Part shown: positions 6,055-9,558 of the stretch, one piece after another | How the letters are laid out: the number at the start of each line of letters is the position of its first letter | Position numbering within the stretch: position 1 is the first letter of the stretch | Origin: Pseudomonadales bacterium | Lineage (GTDB): Bacteria > Pseudomonadota > Gammaproteobacteria > Steroidobacterales > Steroidobacteraceae | NCBI GenBank assembly: GCA_020442965.1 | Contig: JAGRJB010000141.1 | Span: 1-9,558 of the forward strand | Direction: 5' to 3' | Length of the DNA: 9,558 nucleotides | The notes under the pieces: model-generated | What the model was told of the DNA's origin: nothing | What the model saw: the letters and a program-made list of their open reading frames with translations, nothing else | Database searches by the model: none | Translations under genes and position numbers: made by a program

Positions 6055-7011
6055 TTGTCGGACGTACTATCAATTGATGGACCAGTTATCGTCACGCGCG
6101 AGTTGCCGCGGCAGTTGGCTTTGTTCGAGCAGGTGCTCGGAATGCGGCGCATGTATGACGAGTCGCTCGACGCCGCAACAACTGCGAGCTGGTTCGGCGT
6201 GGCAGAGCAAACCGCGCGCGTGCTGTTGCTCGAAACGCCTGGCACCAGAATTGGGGTGCAGTTGGTGGAGTTCTCGCCCGGATCGGACACCGTTATCCGC
6301 GTCGGTGGGGTCGGCATCGCCAGTGATGCGCTGAAGATGATCGACTTCTTTACGAGCGATCGAGCAGCTGCCAATGCGGCGTTTCGGCAGCATGGCTTTG
6401 AACTGGTCACCGAGGGCGCGCAAATGGTGTTGCCGGACGGTAGCCGTTTCATCGAAACGCACGTCAAGGGTCCCGATGGCGTCATGGTTGCGGCGATATT
6501 CTCCGAAACCGCTCCTGCGGCGAACTTTGTCAGCGTCACCGACCGGTTGTTCAGTGAAGTGCAGAGCAGTTCTGGCCCGGTCAGTGACTTCGAGCCGGTA
6601 CACCACTTTTACGAAGTGGTGTTAGGTGTCACCAAGGGGTTGAGCTACGAATTCGAAAGCAAGAGCTTTTCCGATATGATCGGTGCGGGGAAAACGACGA
6701 TGATTCGCGCTAACAACTATGGTCGGGTTGTTGAAGACGTGATGCTGGGCATTATCCACTACGGCCTGCCATCGGGCAGTTTCGAGTCCTTGCGCGAGCG
6801 GGCGCGGCCGCCACATCGGGGCATCGTCGGCGCGCGGCTTACTGTGCGGGATCTGGACGCCGTGCTGGCGCGGTGCAAGCAGCACGCTGTGGACGCGGTC
6901 GTTCCCGCGTCGTCGCTGCGAGTGAGCGGGCAGCGGTTTCGCAGCGCTGTCGTGCGCGGGCCCCATGGCGTCTGGCACTTCCTGCGCGAGAATCCCCCTC
7001 GTGCCGTTTGA
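6055..7011 (+). CDS. Two-domain VOC-superfamily protein (glyoxalase/bleomycin resistance/dioxygenase fold)
   Basis: A 318-residue cytoplasmic protein with no signal peptide. The first VOC module covers about residues 5-150: GPVIVTRELPRQLALFEQVLGM (9-30) is the typical opening strand, helix and FYxxvLG element, and GPDGVMVAAIF (139-149) the closing strand. The second covers about 175-312, opening with PVHHFYEVVLG (181-191) and closing with GPHGVWHFL (302-310). VOC enzymes include lyases, isomerases, epimerases and ring-cleaving dioxygenases, usually with a His/Glu metal site. Here the positions that normally carry ligands are hydrophobic in module 1 and His rather than Glu in module 2, so metal binding is uncertain. 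TTG 6055 is chosen because GGAGG precedes it and family homology starts there; TTG 6010 would add 15 non-family residues. It may share a pathway with the upstream flavoenzyme, but 394 bases separate them, so co-transcription is not assured. Confidence 0.82.
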   Translation: MSDVLSIDGPVIVTRELPRQLALFEQVLGMRRMYDESLDAATTASWFGVAEQTARVLLLETPGTRIGVQLVEFSPGSDTVIRVGGVGIASDALKMIDFFTSDRAAANAAFRQHGFELVTEGAQMVLPDGSRFIETHVKGPDGVMVAAIFSETAPAANFVSVTDRLFSEVQSSSGPVSDFEPVHHFYEVVLGVTKGLSYEFESKSFSDMIGAGKTTMIRANNYGRVVEDVMLGIIHYGLPSGSFESLRERARPPHRGIVGARLTVRDLDAVLARCKQHAVDAVVPASSLRVSGQRFRSAVVRGPHGVWHFLRENPPRAV

Positions 7012-7021
7012 CACGAGGGGG
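6994..7021. terminator. Shared bidirectional hairpin between convergent genes
   Basis: A perfect 10-bp stem (CCCCCTCGTG at 6994-7003, CACGAGGGGG at 7012-7021) with an 8-base loop lies at the meeting point of the VOC gene and the second TonB receptor. The 5' arm and loop encode the last codons and stop of the VOC protein. It is symmetrical and so could terminate transcription from both sides, although neither strand shows a T-run after the stem. Confidence 0.65.
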
Positions 7022-7027
7022 GTGCTA

Positions 7028-9319
7028 TCAGAACTTCCACTTGACCGTCATGCCGAACTGACGCTTGTTAGGCAGCGGGTAGTAGAAAGCACGCTCGAGC
7101 GTCGTTGAGCCCGGCACGTTGTTCTGCGCCGGGTTGGCGTTGGTGTATTGCGGTATGTTCCGGTTGAGCTGATCGACGTAACGTGTCACGGACGACGGGG
7201 TGCGATCGTCGAACAGGTTATTGACGAAGAACGTCAATGCCAAATGATCGTTTTCCACGCCGGCGCTCAGGTTGCTCAGGATCTGCTCGCCCGTGTGCGC
7301 GAGATCGAAGATCTGATCGAATTTGCGGTCGGTGAAGGACAGGTCACCGCGAACGAAACCGGTCCGGTCGGCGCCCGCGGCGAAGGTGAACTTGCCATAG
7401 GCGCTGGCCTGCTGCTCCGGTACGCCGAACAGCTTGTTGCCCTTCAGCGATGCATTGCCGAACAACTCCAGTGCCTCATTGTCGGTCAGCGACGTGAACT
7501 TCGCATCGGTCAATGAGTAGGTGAAGCCGGTGGTGAAATTGTCCGTCAGCGCTGCCTCGACCTCGAGTTCCGCACCCTTGATCTCGGTTGCGCCAGCATT
7601 GCGGATATAGGATTGCGTGCCGCCGGTCGGGGGTGGGAATGTGTAGCTCGCAGTGATCTGTTGGTTGGTCCAATCGATGTAGTACAACGACAGATTCACC
7701 ATCAGCCCGCCGTTTAGAAAGCGGTTCTTGGTGCCGATCTCGTAGTTCCAGCTCTCTTCTTCGTCCGCAAAGCGAATGCTCTCGGGAAAGCGCGGATCCG
7801 GGTTGATTACGCCCGGCTTGTTGCCCTGAGCGATATTCGCATAGACCATGTTCTCTGGTGTGAACTTGAAGGTGGTCGTCACGCGCGGCGACACGGAATC
7901 GAAGGTGTTTTCCACCAGCGGACTGGTCGGTCTGGCCACCGCATTGTCGTTGCCGATCGTGTCCTCGGCGTAGCGCAGTTCCGCAGTGGCGCTCCAGCGA
8001 TCGGTGAAGTCGAAATCGACCGATGCAAACGCCGCCAGGTTCTCGACTTGCGTCTCACCTGAGAACACTGTCGGGGCGGTTGCCAGGAAGTGCCGCTCCT
8101 CGAGCGAACGCTGGCTCTTGTAGTAGTAGGCGCCGATCATGTAGCTCAAGCGCTGGGTCGGGTCGGATTGCAAACGCAGTTCGGTCGACCATTCGTCACG
8201 ATCGGTCACTTCGTTGCGCATCACGCCACCGTTGCGCACCGGATCGCTCAACGGACGGACGTAGCCCGGTGCACCCGGCACGGTCGTTTGGCCCAGCGCC
8301 GTGGCACCTTGGTAGGTCGAGTCGTAGCCATATTCCATTTGGGTGCTGAACAAACCCGAGTTCGACACCAGGGTCAGACCTGCTGGAAGGTCGAATGTGA
8401 GCTGCAGCGACAGTCGCGTGGAATCGCGGTGCAGGCCTTCGGTGCCCTGCAGGCCCGCGCGGTCGAGCTTGCCAGCGGGTGCGACCTGTACCGCGCCGCA
8501 GTAGTACTGGCGCGGAGCATCCAGGTGGCAGTTATTGGCGAACCGCTCCTGCAGTGTAACGGCCGCGAGGTCATCACGATCGCGCGTGTAGCCACCCGAC
8601 AGAATGGCTGAAATGCCGTCACGTGGCCGCCACTCGAGCGAGGCGTTGAAGTTGTTCGACTCCTCGCCGCCGATCCGGCCGCCATCGAGACTGTTACGGT
8701 ACATGCCGTCCATCGTGTAGTAGCGACCGTGCACCATGTAGAACAGCTTGTCGTCAATAAGCGGGCCGCGCGACAGCAGGTTCAGTTCCGTGTCGCCGTA
8801 TTCGGCCAGTCGTGCGCTGACGGTGTGCTCAGGTTTGTTGCCGCCCTTCTTGGTGATCAGGTTGATCGCGCCCGAGAATGTCGCGCGACCGAACAATGCC
8901 GCCTGCGGCCCCTTGATCACCTCGACGCGCTCGGCGATATCGAATGGGAACGACAGTATCGAATCCGAGTAGGGAATGCCGTCGACGAACACCTGGGCAT
9001 TACCTTCGCCCAGAATATTCGACATGCCGCGAATAACGGGCCGGCTAACACCACCCTGCACACCGTAGCGGTTCGTCTTCTCGAAAGAAAAGCCTGGCGT
9101 GAAGCGTGTGACATCGTACATGTCGCGCGCACCGCGTTCCTCGAGCTGCTCGCTGGTGAAAGCGGCAACCGCGATGGGGACGTCCTGAAGCCGTTCCTCC
9201 TGTTTGCGGGCGGTGATGACGATTTCCTCGATCTGCGACCACACGGGTGGGCTCGCGAGCACGAACGCGATGGCCGCAAGCGGCAGGGTCGCGAAACGAT
9301 GAAGAGTTGGCAGTTGCAT
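7028..9319 (-). CDS. TonB-dependent outer-membrane receptor (second)
   Basis: A 763-residue receptor on the minus strand. ATG 9319 is preferred over the in-frame TTG at 9337 because GGAG (9330-9327) lies seven bases before it and a normal signal peptide begins there (hydrophobic LPLAAIAFVLA, probable cleavage after VWS at residue 28). A TonB box (EEIVITAR, 31-38) follows. The plug runs to about residue 160, with RPVIRGM (93-99), VFVDGIPY (110-117) and AERVEVIKGPQAALFGR (129-145). The remaining barrel ends in MTVKWKF with the terminal phenylalanine. One cysteine pair (264/274) probably lies in an external loop. It converges with the VOC gene, with 16 bases between stops. Sequence similarity to the first receptor is only of the general family kind, so it is not a recent duplicate. 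The ligand is unknown; the shared neighbourhood suggests a related substrate. Confidence 0.95.
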   Translation of the reverse strand: MQLPTLHRFATLPLAAIAFVLASPPVWSQIEEIVITARKQEERLQDVPIAVAAFTSEQLEERGARDMYDVTRFTPGFSFEKTNRYGVQGGVSRPVIRGMSNILGEGNAQVFVDGIPYSDSILSFPFDIAERVEVIKGPQAALFGRATFSGAINLITKKGGNKPEHTVSARLAEYGDTELNLLSRGPLIDDKLFYMVHGRYYTMDGMYRNSLDGGRIGGEESNNFNASLEWRPRDGISAILSGGYTRDRDDLAAVTLQERFANNCHLDAPRQYYCGAVQVAPAGKLDRAGLQGTEGLHRDSTRLSLQLTFDLPAGLTLVSNSGLFSTQMEYGYDSTYQGATALGQTTVPGAPGYVRPLSDPVRNGGVMRNEVTDRDEWSTELRLQSDPTQRLSYMIGAYYYKSQRSLEERHFLATAPTVFSGETQVENLAAFASVDFDFTDRWSATAELRYAEDTIGNDNAVARPTSPLVENTFDSVSPRVTTTFKFTPENMVYANIAQGNKPGVINPDPRFPESIRFADEEESWNYEIGTKNRFLNGGLMVNLSLYYIDWTNQQITASYTFPPPTGGTQSYIRNAGATEIKGAELEVEAALTDNFTTGFTYSLTDAKFTSLTDNEALELFGNASLKGNKLFGVPEQQASAYGKFTFAAGADRTGFVRGDLSFTDRKFDQIFDLAHTGEQILSNLSAGVENDHLALTFFVNNLFDDRTPSSVTRYVDQLNRNIPQYTNANPAQNNVPGSTTLERAFYYPLPNKRQFGMTVKWKF

Positions 9320-9326
9320 AGTTTGT

Positions 9327-9330
9327 CTCC
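9327..9330 (-). promoter_or_regulatory. Ribosome binding site of the second TonB receptor
   Basis: Read on the minus strand, GGAG ends seven bases before ATG 9319. It supports this start against the upstream TTG 9337, for which this site would be inside the coding region. Confidence 0.6.
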
Positions 9331-9435
9331 GTCTCAAAGCGAATTGGGCTCAGTTAGCCGATCGTGCGGTTACTGTAGCCATTGTAGGTGAGAATGAAAA
9401 AATTGGTAGTGCAGGGGAGCATTTGTACGGTCATA

Positions 9436-9558
9436 TCAGGAATTCCACTCGCGCGTCTCCCGGCCTGACGCTTGTTAGGTGTCGGATACTGATGACGACT
9501 GGTAAGCGCCAGGGCAACAGCGGCCAGGGGCAGTACCGCGAAACGATGGCTGGTTGCA
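9436..9558 (-). pseudogene. Collapsed relic of a third TonB-dependent receptor
   Basis: Read on the minus strand, 9548-9498 encodes HRFAVLPLAAVALALTS, matching the signal peptide of the second receptor (HRFATLPLAAIAFVLAS). Only nine bases later, 9488-9459 encodes YPTPNKRQAG, matching its C-terminus (YPLPNKRQFG). A one-base deletion follows, after which TRxWxx and a TGA at 9438-9436 align with the receptor's last residues. More than 700 codons, including the plug and nearly all of the barrel, are therefore missing, and the two ends of a receptor gene have been fused. Upstream, the alignment to the expected ATG needs a 4-base gap, so the relic is also out of frame with its likely start, which falls at the window edge. 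It lies in the same orientation as, and directly upstream of, the intact receptor. It would encode no working receptor. Confidence 0.75.

Noticed and set aside
9320..9337. TTG 9337 as the start of the second TonB receptor
   Set aside because: It would place the GGAG site inside the coding region and add six residues before a normal signal peptide; ATG 9319 is better supported.
9338..9435. Candidate -10 TACAAT upstream of the second receptor (minus strand, around 9381-9386)
   Set aside because: No matching -35 hexamer was found at a suitable distance, so a promoter was not called.

Overview
The window is GC-rich bacterial DNA that looks like a Gram-negative chromosome. Two large TonB-dependent outer-membrane receptors, a Tat signal peptide and a TonB-box style typical of sphingomonads and Steroidobacter/Nevskia-like proteobacteria support this. 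The exact taxon is inferred and cannot be fixed from the sequence. No mobile element, tRNA, rRNA or CRISPR array was recognised.

Layout. Bases 1-818 (+) hold the C-terminal part of an NhaD-like ion transporter whose start lies outside the window. Bases 819-997 have no gene but carry a run of four small hairpins, the first of which may end the transporter transcript. Bases 998-1286 hold what looks like a broken, exported cupin-type protein. It overlaps by 20 bases a small membrane protein of the DUF454/YbaN family (1267-1641). After a 111-base gap with a striking inverted repeat comes the central pair: a TonB-dependent receptor (1753-4143) and, 11 bases later with its own strong ribosome binding site, a Tat-exported FAD-dependent oxidoreductase (4155-5660). 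A 394-base stretch without a convincing gene (5661-6054) is rich in inverted repeats. It is followed by a two-domain VOC (glyoxalase/dioxygenase fold) protein (6055-7011). On the opposite strand a second TonB-dependent receptor (7028-9319) converges on the VOC gene; the two stop codons are 16 bases apart and share a 10-bp GC-rich hairpin. At the right edge (9436-9558, minus strand) lies a relic of a third TonB receptor, in which a signal-peptide segment is joined almost directly to a C-terminal segment.

How the genes may work together (inference). The receptors would bring a scarce, bulky substrate across the outer membrane. The flavoenzyme, placed in the periplasm by the Tat pathway and translated right after the first receptor, could oxidise or reduce it there. 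The VOC protein could act on the product in the cytoplasm. The flavoenzyme resembles the fumarate-reductase/3-ketosteroid-dehydrogenase superfamily but lacks by-eye equivalents of the best-known catalytic residues of either group, so the substrate is unknown. The locus is best described as a small uptake-and-conversion cluster of undefined specificity.
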